Positions 42,050-50,357 of a stretch of 64,000 nucleotides of DNA are shown piece after piece (the first letter of the stretch is position 1; each line of letters begins with the position of its first letter). The notes under the pieces are model-generated. The model made no database searches. It was not told the DNA's origin and saw only the letters and a list, made by a program, of their open reading frames with translations. The translations under genes were made by a program, and so were the position numbers. The stretch lies in assembly GCA_016712105.1 (NCBI GenBank), contig JADJRU010000015.1:22350-86349 (forward strand), read 5' to 3'. The stretch is from Ahniella sp. (lineage in GTDB: Bacteria; Pseudomonadota; Gammaproteobacteria; Xanthomonadales; Ahniellaceae).

Positions 42050-43156
42050 TCAAAAATCGAACCGCCAGGAAGCCTCGAGCTCGAGCTGAGCGCCGGTGGC
42101 ATCCTTGTTTGCTGCGGGAACATTGCCGAGGAAGGATTGTGTGTCCGCGTAGGTGGCGTTCACCGCAAAACTTCCGAAATCACGGGTTCCTTGCTCATAA
42201 CCGAGCGCAACGAAGCCGCCGCCGATGGCGTCGTCGAGCGCAGAGCGCAGTAGCGAGGAGGTGGGTTCCGGCTGCTGGTGTGTGCCGTATCGGGCAACCA
42301 GGCCAGAACGCTGGTTCAACGCATAACTGAGCTCAGCACCGAGCACGTCGAGATCCTGCCAGACGAATTCCGGCGAGGTGCTGTCGCCCAACAGCGACAG
42401 GAACCGGGTAGGCAGTGAGTTGCTGGAGAATGCAGTGAGTTCGCTGTAGCGAATACGATCAGCCGAGACGGCCAGTTGCCACTTCGGCGCAAACTGGTAA
42501 CGCACCGTGACACCCGCTTGCGACGGGATGTCGAAATCGCCTGGATCGGAAAACACGCCGCGGTAAGCGTGCAGTGCTTCCATGTTCACGCGCGACTGCA
42601 CAAAGGCGTCGACACTGAACTTGTTGCTGACCGGTGCGGTGTACGCAAGGCGCACGCCCGTACCGGCAACTTTTTCCACCGGCAACGAACGATCCACCTC
42701 TTCGGCGGTGTCGACGACGGTTGCACCCATGCCCAGCGACGCAAAACGCTGTTCGGCAATCACGACACCCGCCGTGACCACACCACTTCCAGTTTCGGCA
42801 CTGAAGCTGGGCGCCACGAGGTCGCGCACCAAGGTGCTGCGGCCTGCGTTGAAGAACGATGCATCGGCATTCACCGCTCGCGCCATCGGCGTTTCGGTGA
42901 CTGCCGAACGGCCAACGGCAAGCGCAATTTTCTGGTGCTCGTTACGCACCTGGAATGCAAACAGCTGCTGCAGCTCGACCTGGGCGCCACGGTCGTACAA
43001 TGTGGGCGTGTGCTGGTTACGGTCGGCCCAATCGAATGACGGCATCACTGCCGCGCGCGCATAATCCTGCCACTCACCGAGTTCGGACGCACCGACGTTC
43101 GCAGCACCGAGTGCTGTGACAATGGCGAACATCAATGTCGACTTCGAATGGTGCAC
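42050..43156 (-). CDS. Outer-membrane beta-barrel protein, unknown function
   Basis: About 368 residues from a GTG at 43156 (reads HHSKSTLMFAIVTALGAANVGA, a good signal peptide); the ATG at 43132 is the alternative. The mature part alternates polar and hydrophobic residues in strands (GVTVRYQFAPKWQLAVSADRIRYS, ELSYALNQRSGLVARYG). It ends in the aromatic outer-membrane signature (LELEASWRFDF, terminal Phe). I see no family-specific motif; a porin or FadL-like transport role is only a guess. A strong terminator follows. Confidence 0.75.
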   Translation of the reverse strand: MHHSKSTLMFAIVTALGAANVGASELGEWQDYARAAVMPSFDWADRNQHTPTLYDRGAQVELQQLFAFQVRNEHQKIALAVGRSAVTETPMARAVNADASFFNAGRSTLVRDLVAPSFSAETGSGVVTAGVVIAEQRFASLGMGATVVDTAEEVDRSLPVEKVAGTGVRLAYTAPVSNKFSVDAFVQSRVNMEALHAYRGVFSDPGDFDIPSQAGVTVRYQFAPKWQLAVSADRIRYSELTAFSSNSLPTRFLSLLGDSTSPEFVWQDLDVLGAELSYALNQRSGLVARYGTHQQPEPTSSLLRSALDDAIGGGFVALGYEQGTRDFGSFAVNATYADTQSFLGNVPAANKDATGAQLELEASWRFDF

Positions 43157-43307
43157 GGGATCGTCTCGGTCGCGGGCTTGTTGTGAATGTACGACATGGT
43201 GACAAAAAAACAACAAGCGGTCAACCACCGTTTATCCGGAAATTCGCTTCGATATGCGCCAAACCCCTGATCAACAGCCTAAAGCCCCTAATTTAAGGGA
43301 TACAGAT

Positions 43308-44130
43308 GTGTTGCGAAAACACAACAAACCATGCTGCCTGGCCATTTCGGGGCTGGATCCCAGCGGTGGCGCCGGCCTGTTGGCCGACATCCGGAGCTTT
43401 GCCGCCTTCGGCGTTCACGGGCTCGGCCTGGTCTCCGCCGAAACCGCCCAGAATTCCACCCGCGTTGAAGCCGTCTGGCCCCGGCCTTTACGCGCGTTCA
43501 CACAACAATTGGCCTGCCTGCTCGAGGAATTCCGCCCCGCGGCCACCAAAGTCGGGCTGGCAGGAGGTGTCGGACAATTGCGGCTGATCCGCACCTGGGC
43601 GCAACAGGGCCGACTCGGGCAACTTGTTGTGGATCCGGTTCTGGTCGCTTCACGCGGCCAGTCGCTTGCCGGGCAACACATGCCAAGACACCTGCTCGAA
43701 CTGATGCCCGCCATCAGCGTCCTGACCCCGAACCTGCCTGAACTCGCCGATCTGACCGGCATGGCCGTCGATACGCCAGCGCGCGCTGACGGCCGCACAA
43801 CGCCTGCTTGAACTGGGCGTGGGTGCTGTACTGGTCAAGGATGGCCATGGACAGGGCAACACCGGGACCGATCGCCTGGTCACGGCACAGTCGGTGGACA
43901 CGTTCGCCCATCCGCGCCTGAAGCTCGGCAAAACCCATGGCACGGGGTGTCACCTTTCGTCTGCGCTGGCCGCGCTGATCGCGCTGGGCACCCCGCTTCC
44001 GGAAGCCTCTGCGCAGGCCATCGCGTGGACCACCCAGGCGCTCGAACACGGCTTCGACGAGGGACCGCTGTCCGTGCGTTATCTCGATGACTCAATCAAC
44101 CCGACACAAAGAAGTCGCGCGCCGCGTTGA
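43308..44130 (+). CDS. thiD: ThiD-type hydroxymethylpyrimidine/phosphomethylpyrimidine kinase (one frameshift)
   Basis: A ribokinase-fold kinase of thiamine pyrimidine synthesis or salvage. The N-terminal motif ISGLDPSGGAGLLADI, the VVDPVLVASRG and ISVLTPNLPEL phrases, and the C-terminal anion hole KTHGTGCHLSSALAA are all present. The frame breaks at a GC-alternating stretch at about 43776-43787; a one-base correction joins VDTPA to ALTAAQRLLELGVGAVLVKDGHG. Corrected length is 274 codons. I prefer the GTG at 43308 (AAGGG 8 bases upstream) to the ATG at 43254. No TPP riboswitch is seen. The 3' end overlaps the convergent kynU by 35 bp. Confidence 0.88.
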
Positions 44131-45397
44131 CGAAACGCCAGCAATCGCTGAACCGGTTATAGAGTGGCGTGGGCGACATGCGGATCACGTCGGGCTCGCG
44201 CCAATCGCCGATGATCCCCTGACCGGCCAATGCGTCGAACAGCGCACGACCGGTCTCACGACCGGCGCGCACACGCAGACTCAGTTGGCAGCCGCGCTGT
44301 TCGGGATCCGATGGGGTGATGATCTCGATGAACGCACCGAGGTGGGCGCCGACCAACGCTTCCAGATACGCCGTGAGGCGCATGGACTTCGCGCGCAACC
44401 GCGGGAGTCCGGCACGATGGAACACCTCAAGCGAAGCCTTCAGGGGCGCCAGCGCAAAGATCGGAGGATTCGACAACTGCCATCCCTCGGCACCCGGTGA
44501 AGGCTGGAAATTCGGGCCCATGCGAAACCGCGTGGCTTGATCGTGACCCCACCAGCCCGCAAAACGCGGACGGTCCGTTTGGGCATGGCGCTCATGCACG
44601 AAGGCACCGGCGATCGATCCCGGACCGGAGTTCAGATACTTGTAGCTGCACCAAGCCGCGAAATCGGCCTGACTCGCGTGCAGGTCGACCGGCACATTGC
44701 CGACAGCATGGGCCAGATCGAATCCGACCATCGCACCAGCACGATGCCCCAGATCGGCAATCTGCCTGAGGTCGAACCGCTGCCCGGTGCGATACTGCAC
44801 ACCCGGCCACAGCACCAGCGCAATCCGGTGCCCTTGCTGCATCAACACGCGCTTCAACGAACTCATGGACACCGTACCGCCTTCGCTGTCCGGCCCGAGT
44901 TCGATCAGATCGCGCTCCGGATCAAAACCATGAAAGGCGATCTGTGAAGCCACTGCGTATCGATCGGACGGAAAAGCGCCAGCCTCGATCAGGATCGCTG
45001 GACGCTCCTTGTTCGGTCGATAGAAGCTGACCATCAGCAGATGGAGATTGACGGTCAGCGAGTTCATCGCGACCACTTCAGATTCTTGCGCGCCCACCAG
45101 TTCGGCGAGATGTTTCCGAACCAACTCGTGATAAGGCATCCACGGGTTACGCCCGCGGAAGTGCCCTTCGACGCCCAGATCACGCCAGTCTTCCAACTCT
45201 GTCTGCAGCGCGGCCCATGTGGATCGCGGCTGCAGGCCAAGCGAGTTGCCGCAGAAATAGGCCTGCTCGCGGCCGTCATGTTTCGGGATCAGGAACTCGT
45301 CGCGAAATGCCGCCAGCTCATCGCGCGCATCCTGCTCGAGCGCCCATTGTTCGGAATTCAGATTCATCGCCGCCAGACTCATGTGGGCCTCAATCAA
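44096..45397 (-). CDS. kynU: Kynureninase
   Basis: A PLP enzyme that cleaves kynurenine or 3-hydroxykynurenine to (3-hydroxy)anthranilate and alanine. The start of the fold (YFCGNSLGLQPRS), the dicarboxylate region (VGFDLAHAVGN) and the PLP-lysine motif WCSYKYLNSGPGS are intact. The C-terminal IRMSPTPLYNRF is typical. The 433-residue length is slightly long at the N-terminus; internal Met6 or Met11 may be the real start. It overlaps the upstream ACMSD-type gene by 8 bp. The other kynurenine enzymes (TDO, KMO, 3-HAO) are not in the window. Confidence 0.93.
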   Translation of the reverse strand: MIEAHMSLAAMNLNSEQWALEQDARDELAAFRDEFLIPKHDGREQAYFCGNSLGLQPRSTWAALQTELEDWRDLGVEGHFRGRNPWMPYHELVRKHLAELVGAQESEVVAMNSLTVNLHLLMVSFYRPNKERPAILIEAGAFPSDRYAVASQIAFHGFDPERDLIELGPDSEGGTVSMSSLKRVLMQQGHRIALVLWPGVQYRTGQRFDLRQIADLGHRAGAMVGFDLAHAVGNVPVDLHASQADFAAWCSYKYLNSGPGSIAGAFVHERHAQTDRPRFAGWWGHDQATRFRMGPNFQPSPGAEGWQLSNPPIFALAPLKASLEVFHRAGLPRLRAKSMRLTAYLEALVGAHLGAFIEIITPSDPEQRGCQLSLRVRAGRETGRALFDALAGQGIIGDWREPDVIRMSPTPLYNRFSDCWRFVNAARDFFVSG

Positions 45398-46397
45398 AAC
45401 GCGACATCGGCAGTTTCAGCCACTGCAGCGCGCTGCCATGGAACAAGTGTGCCTGCGCCACCGGATCGAGCTGAAGGCTGTTGATCCCACTGCCCGGTTC
45501 CTGCTCTCCGAGCGGGAACGGATAGTCCGTGCCGAGCATGACCCGGTCTGTGCCGACGACGTCCAGCAGATACCGCAGCGCTTGTGGATCGTGCACACAG
45601 GAGTCGAAGAACACCCGCTTCAGGTATTCGCGCGGATTCCGCGGGTTGTCCAGCGCCACCAGATCGGGGCGCATCCGGAAACCGTGCTCGATCCGACCGA
45701 TCGTGAACGGAAACGACCCGCCACCATGTGCAAAACAGACGCGCAGCTTCGGCAGTTTTTCGAGCACACCACCAAAAATCAACGAGCATGCCGCGCGTGA
45801 TTGTTCGGCCGGCATGCCGACCAGCCAGGGCAGCCAGTACTTCGGCATGGTGTCGGTGCCCATCATGTCCCACGGATGGATCAGGATGGCGCACTCCAAG
45901 TCTTGAGCCGCCTGGAAAAACTCGAACAGCTCCGGCGCATCCAGGTTCCAGTCGTTGACGTGCGACCCGATCTGCACACCAGACAGGCCCAACTGTTCGA
46001 CGCAGCGTTCCATCTCCTGAATGGCCAAACGCGGTGACTGCAAAGGCACGGTGCCGAGTGCGGCAAAATGGCGCGGAAAAGACCGGCACAACTCCGCTTT
46101 GTGGTTGTTCAGGTGTTCGTGCAGATCGAGCGCCTGGTGGGGCTTCGCCCAATAGGAAAACAGCACCGGCACCGTGGAAATCACCTGAACCTGCACACCG
46201 AAGCGCGCATAGTCGGCAATCCGCAATTCCGGATCCCAGGTGTTCGGCCAGATTTCCCGGAAGAACTTGCCGTCCTTGTAGATTCGGTGACGACCTTCAG
46301 CGTGATGGATGACCGCAAACCGGTCGTCACCATACTTCTCGGCCAGATTTGGCCAGTCGCGCGGCAGGATGTGGGCGTGTGTGTCGATCTTGAGCAT
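45390..46397 (-). CDS. ACMSD-type 2-amino-3-carboxymuconate-6-semialdehyde decarboxylase (amidohydrolase)
   Basis: 335 residues, the length of ACMSD. The metal site starts with DTHAHILP (His7, His9). Other conserved points are IHPWDMMG, AHGGGSFPF (metal His) and LGTDYPFPLGE (catalytic Asp). ACMSD removes CO2 from the ring-opening product of 3-hydroxyanthranilate, diverting the kynurenine pathway from NAD synthesis toward breakdown. Position next to kynU supports this. Alternative names in bacteria include nbaD. It overlaps kynU by 8 bp. Confidence 0.9.
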   Translation of the reverse strand: MLKIDTHAHILPRDWPNLAEKYGDDRFAVIHHAEGRHRIYKDGKFFREIWPNTWDPELRIADYARFGVQVQVISTVPVLFSYWAKPHQALDLHEHLNNHKAELCRSFPRHFAALGTVPLQSPRLAIQEMERCVEQLGLSGVQIGSHVNDWNLDAPELFEFFQAAQDLECAILIHPWDMMGTDTMPKYWLPWLVGMPAEQSRAACSLIFGGVLEKLPKLRVCFAHGGGSFPFTIGRIEHGFRMRPDLVALDNPRNPREYLKRVFFDSCVHDPQALRYLLDVVGTDRVMLGTDYPFPLGEQEPGSGINSLQLDPVAQAHLFHGSALQWLKLPMSRFD

Positions 46398-46483
46398 GGC
46401 GAGATCGCAGGAAAAAGGAGGTCACAAGCGTAGCTTGCCGGCAGGTCACGAGCCAGTTCAGCGCAGCCGGCGGCCATACTTCG

Positions 46484-47359
46484 TTACTGCGCGGAGGCCT
46501 CTTCCTTCAGACGCAACGCCAGCCGTTCGCGCCCCGTGGCCGCGTAGTTCCGACATGAATCCGGATCGATGAACCGCTCCGTACCGCCCGCCTTCGCAGC
46601 CTTTTCGAACAGGCCGCTGAAGTCCGGGTGCGTGCTGACCAACACCTGGCAAGGCAATTCGGCCAACCGTTTGAACGTCGCCTCGAACACGACCAGCCGT
46701 GCAGGGTCGTCGGAGAACCGGAACTCGGGCGCCGATACGGCCGTGACACTGTCGGCATAAACCATATCGACACAAACCCCTTCACCACAGTCGCGCCAGG
46801 AATACGACGTACTGCCCGGGGTATGCCCGGTGCTGTCGTGCGCGGTGATGGTCAGGCCACCGAATTGGATGGTTTCACTGTCGCCCAGTTCCTTCACGTT
46901 GCTGACGGGCGGATAGGCATTGTCGGCCCCGAACGCCGCCTGCGGGTCCGCCGCATCGACATTGCCGCGCGACAGGGCCTGCGCACCCAGTGTGCGCGTA
47001 GCGACGGGCGCACCACTGAGCCGGGACAGCGCAGCAAGGCCCCCTGCATGGTCATAGTGTGCATGCGAGTTCAGGATCAACTTGATGTCGCCGAGTGAGT
47101 GACCCAACGATTTCAGATTGGCCTCGATCAACGGCACGGACTGTGGCAACGCGCCATCAAACACCACCAGCCCCTTGGGTGTCCGAACCATCAGGACCGA
47201 CAAACCCCTCGGCCCGATGTACCAGGTATTCGGCGCCAGCTGAATCGGCTCATGTGGCGCGTTCCATTCGGCGCAGTTGTCGCACTGTTTCGGTTCCAGA
47301 TCGACAGCCGGAGCCGCCATCAGGCTCGCACCCATCAACATCGTGACAAGCGCGCTCAT
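46484..47359 (-). CDS. bla: Subclass B3 metallo-beta-lactamase
   Basis: 291 residues with a short signal peptide (MSALVTMLMGASLMAAPA). Zinc ligands match subclass B3: HAHYDH (His99, His101, Asp103, His104), GHTPGS (His179) and STHPDFSG (His244). QLAPNTWYIGPRGL and ILNSHAHYDHAGG are typical of the group. It should be periplasmic and may hydrolyse penicillins, cephalosporins or carbapenems; actual activity cannot be read from the sequence. The start shares ATGA with the upstream omega-amidase (4 bp), and the ACMSD gene follows 86 bp downstream, an unusual setting. Confidence 0.92.
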   Translation of the reverse strand: MSALVTMLMGASLMAAPAVDLEPKQCDNCAEWNAPHEPIQLAPNTWYIGPRGLSVLMVRTPKGLVVFDGALPQSVPLIEANLKSLGHSLGDIKLILNSHAHYDHAGGLAALSRLSGAPVATRTLGAQALSRGNVDAADPQAAFGADNAYPPVSNVKELGDSETIQFGGLTITAHDSTGHTPGSTSYSWRDCGEGVCVDMVYADSVTAVSAPEFRFSDDPARLVVFEATFKRLAELPCQVLVSTHPDFSGLFEKAAKAGGTERFIDPDSCRNYAATGRERLALRLKEEASAQ

Positions 47360-48159
47360 GCGTCGTGCAACGTGAAGCTGTCGGCATCCATCCATGCCGG
47401 GAACCGATCTCGATGAGCCTGAAGTTTTGCCCACGACAAGGTGCTGGTGACCACCAAAGGTTCACCGCCGCAGTCCACCAGTGCCTCACCGGCAAAATCG
47501 ATCACGGCGCTGTCGCCGGCGTAATCGAGATCGTTGCCATCACGCCCCACTCGATTCACGCCCACGACATAGGAAAGATTTTCGATCGCACGCGCGCGCA
47601 ACAGGGTGCGCCAAGGATGCCGGCGAGGCGCCGGCCAGTTCGCGACGAACAACAGCAGGTCGTAGTCCATGCCGCCGGCGCATTCGGCTGCACGGCCATT
47701 TCGCATGAACACCGGGAACCGCAGGTCGTAACAGACCAGCGGACACACGCGCCATCCCTTGAGTTCGACGATCAACCGATTCCGCCCTGCCGCATACCGC
47801 TCGTGCTCGCGCGCCATCCGGAACAGGTGGCGCTTGTCGTAATGTGCCATGGTGCCATCGGGGCGTGCCCACAGCAGCCGATTGAAGACCTGATCACCAT
47901 CCCGAAGAATCACGCTGCCGGTCACCACGGCGCCGGTTTCCACCGCCAGTGCGGACATCCACGCAACGGTTTCGCCCGCCATCGTCTCGGCATGATTGAT
48001 CGCTTCATTCGAGAAACCACTGGTGAAGGTTTCGGGCAACACGACCAGATCGGTACTGCCCTTGAGCGGACGCACCAGCGAACCGTACAACTCGCGGTTG
48101 GCAGCGGCGTCGTGCCAGATCGTTGCTGCCTGAACCAGTGAAACGCGCAAGTCAAACAT
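47356..48159 (-). CDS. Nitrilase-superfamily omega-amidase (YafV-like)
   Basis: 267 residues. The catalytic triad of the carbon-nitrogen hydrolase fold is clear: Glu in VLPETFTSGFS, Lys in HYDKRHLF, and Cys in PLVCYDLRFP. FTSGFSN and DKRHLFRMAREHERYAAG match the YafV branch, which hydrolyses alpha-ketoglutaramate or ketosuccinamate, deaminated products of Gln and Asn. The protein is cytoplasmic. It is the first gene of a run with the metallo-beta-lactamase, ACMSD and kynureninase. Confidence 0.92.
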   Translation of the reverse strand: MFDLRVSLVQAATIWHDAAANRELYGSLVRPLKGSTDLVVLPETFTSGFSNEAINHAETMAGETVAWMSALAVETGAVVTGSVILRDGDQVFNRLLWARPDGTMAHYDKRHLFRMAREHERYAAGRNRLIVELKGWRVCPLVCYDLRFPVFMRNGRAAECAGGMDYDLLLFVANWPAPRRHPWRTLLRARAIENLSYVVGVNRVGRDGNDLDYAGDSAVIDFAGEALVDCGGEPLVVTSTLSWAKLQAHRDRFPAWMDADSFTLHDA

Positions 48160-48337
48160 GGGTTTGTCCGGAATGAATAATCAGGACGCGAACGCTAGCG
48201 CAAAGCGGGCCAGCCTTGCAGTGGCAGATGATTCCATCGCGGCAAATCATCATTTCCGCTCGATTTCGACAGGGCAGCGCCCGCAGACGATCGGCATCTC
48301 TCGCTGTCATCATCGGCGCCGATCCCAGGAGTCGGGC

Positions 48338-48451
48338 ATGAACCAACGCGCCATGAACCATTGGCAAGCCGTAGCCGAAATCTTCAAAGATCCCGCCACG
48401 CCGTCTGGTCGGACCCGACCTTCTGGTTGCGGCATGCCGCGCAGGCGCTGA
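48338..48451 (+). CDS. Possible 37-residue leader peptide upstream of the SRAP gene
   Basis: A short ATG frame with an excellent ribosome-binding site (AGGAG, 6-base spacing) beginning MNQRAMNHWQAVAEIFKD and stopping 4 bp before the SRAP start codon. The second half (PSGRTRPSGCGMPRRR) looks less natural. A neighbouring frame reads WSDPTFWLRHAAQAL there, so the gene could be a fragment or frameshifted. Listed for the strong initiation signal only. Confidence 0.3.
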   Translation: MNQRAMNHWQAVAEIFKDPATPSGRTRPSGCGMPRRR

Positions 48452-48455
48452 CTCC

Positions 48456-49160
48456 ATGTGCGGACGTTACTTCCTCGCCACACTCCCCGAACAGTTGGCT
48501 GCGTACTTTGACATCAAGGGCCACAAGTACCCGCTGTACGCGGCGAGTTACAACATCGCACCGACGCAACTTGCGCCGGTGGTTCGTGTCGATGACGAGG
48601 GTGATCTGAGCATCGATTTGCTGCGCTGGGGCCTGATTCCCGCGTGGGCCCGCGATACACGGATCGCCAGCCAGACGATCAACGCACGCGCCGAGTCTGT
48701 TGCCGACAAACCCTCGTTCCGTCAGGCCTATCGCAAGCGTCGATGCCTCGTGCCACAAAGTGGCTATTACGAGTGGATCGGCGACACGCGTCAGAAGCAA
48801 CCCTATGCGGTGATTCCACAATCCGATGAATTGTTCGTTGCCGCCGGGATCTGGGAAAGCTGGCGCGGTCCGGATCAAGTGGCGATCGAGACCTTCAGCA
48901 TCCTCACTTGTGCGGCAAGCGACGAGATCGCGCCTTTGCATGATCGGATGCCGGTGCTGCTGGCCCCTTCGGATTGGCGCTTCTGGCTTGAAGCGCCCGC
49001 TGCAGCGCTGGATCCCTTGTTGAAGTCCGCACCGGGCGGCACGGCCAAGTGGTTTCCGGTCGATCGTGCGGTGGGTAGCCCGAAGAACAACCATGCAGGC
49101 TTGATTGATCCCATCGACGCACCTGCTCCCTTGCGCCTCGGTCACTTGTTCGATTCCTGA
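48456..49160 (+). CDS. SOS response-associated peptidase family protein (SRAP, YedK/HMCES-like)
   Basis: 234 residues beginning MCGRY, so Cys2 becomes the catalytic residue after Met removal. Other conserved residues are Asn and Arg in SYNIAPTQ and TINARAES, Glu in GYYEW, and His in LHDRMPV. SRAP proteins form a thiazolidine link to abasic sites in single-stranded DNA, protecting them during replication. Length and motifs are complete. A short leader-like frame ends 4 bp upstream. Confidence 0.95.
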   Translation: MCGRYFLATLPEQLAAYFDIKGHKYPLYAASYNIAPTQLAPVVRVDDEGDLSIDLLRWGLIPAWARDTRIASQTINARAESVADKPSFRQAYRKRRCLVPQSGYYEWIGDTRQKQPYAVIPQSDELFVAAGIWESWRGPDQVAIETFSILTCAASDEIAPLHDRMPVLLAPSDWRFWLEAPAAALDPLLKSAPGGTAKWFPVDRAVGSPKNNHAGLIDPIDAPAPLRLGHLFDS

Positions 49161-49487
49161 CTGCCCGTCTGCGAAACGCCTTTCATCTTTGCATCACGGA
49201 CGCTTCGGTAAGTGTCACGACATCACAAGAAGTGGTTCGAGCGCTCCGTGATTCAGCGATGGCGTTCCCGCTCGCCAGACCGACACGTCCGCAGTTCCGA
49301 ACGCATGACATTTCCTTCACGAAATCACATCGTGTGTGAGCCATCGGCACAACAAACTGCCGCATTGCAGCCGCCGTTTTTGATTCCGATCAAGTTCCGT
49401 GTGGAAACGCAGACCTAAGCTTTCCCGACTCTAGACAGTTCAACTTCGTCACAACCTTGACCAACGATTCTTCAAGAGAGGCTCGGC
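49161..49487. other. Upstream region of the universal stress protein gene
   Basis: No gene is seen in these 327 bp. The only clear element is the FNR box at 49380-49393; a GAGAGG ribosome-binding site lies just before the usp start codon. Confidence 0.6.
49380..49393 (+). promoter_or_regulatory. Perfect FNR/ANR box upstream of the universal stress protein
   Basis: TTGAT-TCCG-ATCAA matches the FNR consensus exactly. Centred at 49386.5, it would place a class II start site near 49428, with TAAGCT at 49416-49421 as a possible -10 and the usp start codon 60 bp further on. Tandem universal stress proteins are frequent members of FNR/ANR-type oxygen-limitation regulons, which supports function. 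Confidence 0.8.
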
Positions 49488-50357
49488 ATGAAACCAGGCA
49501 AAACCATTGTGGTCGCTGTACGCGAGGAAGCTACGGCTTCCATCGCGCTGGAACGCGCTTTTCGAATGTCCCGATCGTCGCAGGATCACTTTTCGCTGGT
49601 CCACGTATCACGCATGGCTTCCTGGCAACGCGTGTCGGAATTGCTGACGCCGGAGTGGCGGATCCCCGAAGGCCAACCCCGGCCCGATCCTTATGCATGG
49701 TTGGTGAAACTGTCGGAATCGGCCAAGGCAGCCGGCCATCACGTCACCCACGAAGTGCTGGAGGGCGAACCCGGCAAGGCGATTGTCGAACACGCCCGTC
49801 AGATCGGTGCCGACCTGATTGTCGTGGCGCCGCCGCGTGATGGCCTGGCTCGTGAACTGTTGCTCGGCAGCACGGCGTTGCGCATTCTGCGTACTTCGAC
49901 CTGCCCGGTGCTGGTTGCACGCGGCCGGATCACGAGTGCCTATACACGTCCTCTCCTTGCAATGGATCTGGACGAATCCGGCCAACGCGTGGCACAAGCT
50001 GCTTCGGCATGGCTTGACGGACTTCAGGCCGATCTGGTCCACGCTTACCGGGTGCCGGAAGAAGGCCTGCTGCGGATGGATGGTTACCCCGAGGATGCCA
50101 TTACCAAGTTGCTGGGACTGGTGCGTGCCGACGCAGAATCCAAGATGGCGGCTTATCAATCGGCACTACCCGGATCCACGATTCATCTGGAGCATGGTTT
50201 TGCATCGACCGTGATGCTCGAAGTGGCCTTGCGACTCAAATCGGACATCGTGGTGTTGGGCAAACATCGCGGATCGATCACGGACGAGCGCACCATCGGC
50301 AGTGTCGCCCAGTTCATGATCTACAACTGCCCCACCGACATCCTGCTGGTGCCCTGA
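49488..50357 (+). CDS. Tandem-domain universal stress protein
   Basis: 289 residues with two UspA domains. The first (to about residue 145) ends with LLGSTALRILRTSTCPVLVA and the second with GKHRGSITDERTIGSVAQFMIYNCPTDILLV, each carrying a G-S-type nucleotide-loop region, although the second is degenerate in the Gly-rich part. It is similar in layout to UspE. A perfect FNR box about 100 bp upstream points to induction at low oxygen. Its stop is immediately adjacent to the stop of the convergent aroA (no spacer). Confidence 0.9.
   Translation: MKPGKTIVVAVREEATASIALERAFRMSRSSQDHFSLVHVSRMASWQRVSELLTPEWRIPEGQPRPDPYAWLVKLSESAKAAGHHVTHEVLEGEPGKAIVEHARQIGADLIVVAPPRDGLARELLLGSTALRILRTSTCPVLVARGRITSAYTRPLLAMDLDESGQRVAQAASAWLDGLQADLVHAYRVPEEGLLRMDGYPEDAITKLLGLVRADAESKMAAYQSALPGSTIHLEHGFASTVMLEVALRLKSDIVVLGKHRGSITDERTIGSVAQFMIYNCPTDILLVP

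Noticed and set aside
43177..43326. Inverted repeats CTTGTTGT/ACAACAAG and GTGTTG/CACAAC near the thiD start; possible TPP riboswitch
   Set aside because: No conserved TPP-box core (for example CTGAGA) is present and the stems are short with long or start-codon-spanning loops; not enough for a regulatory call.
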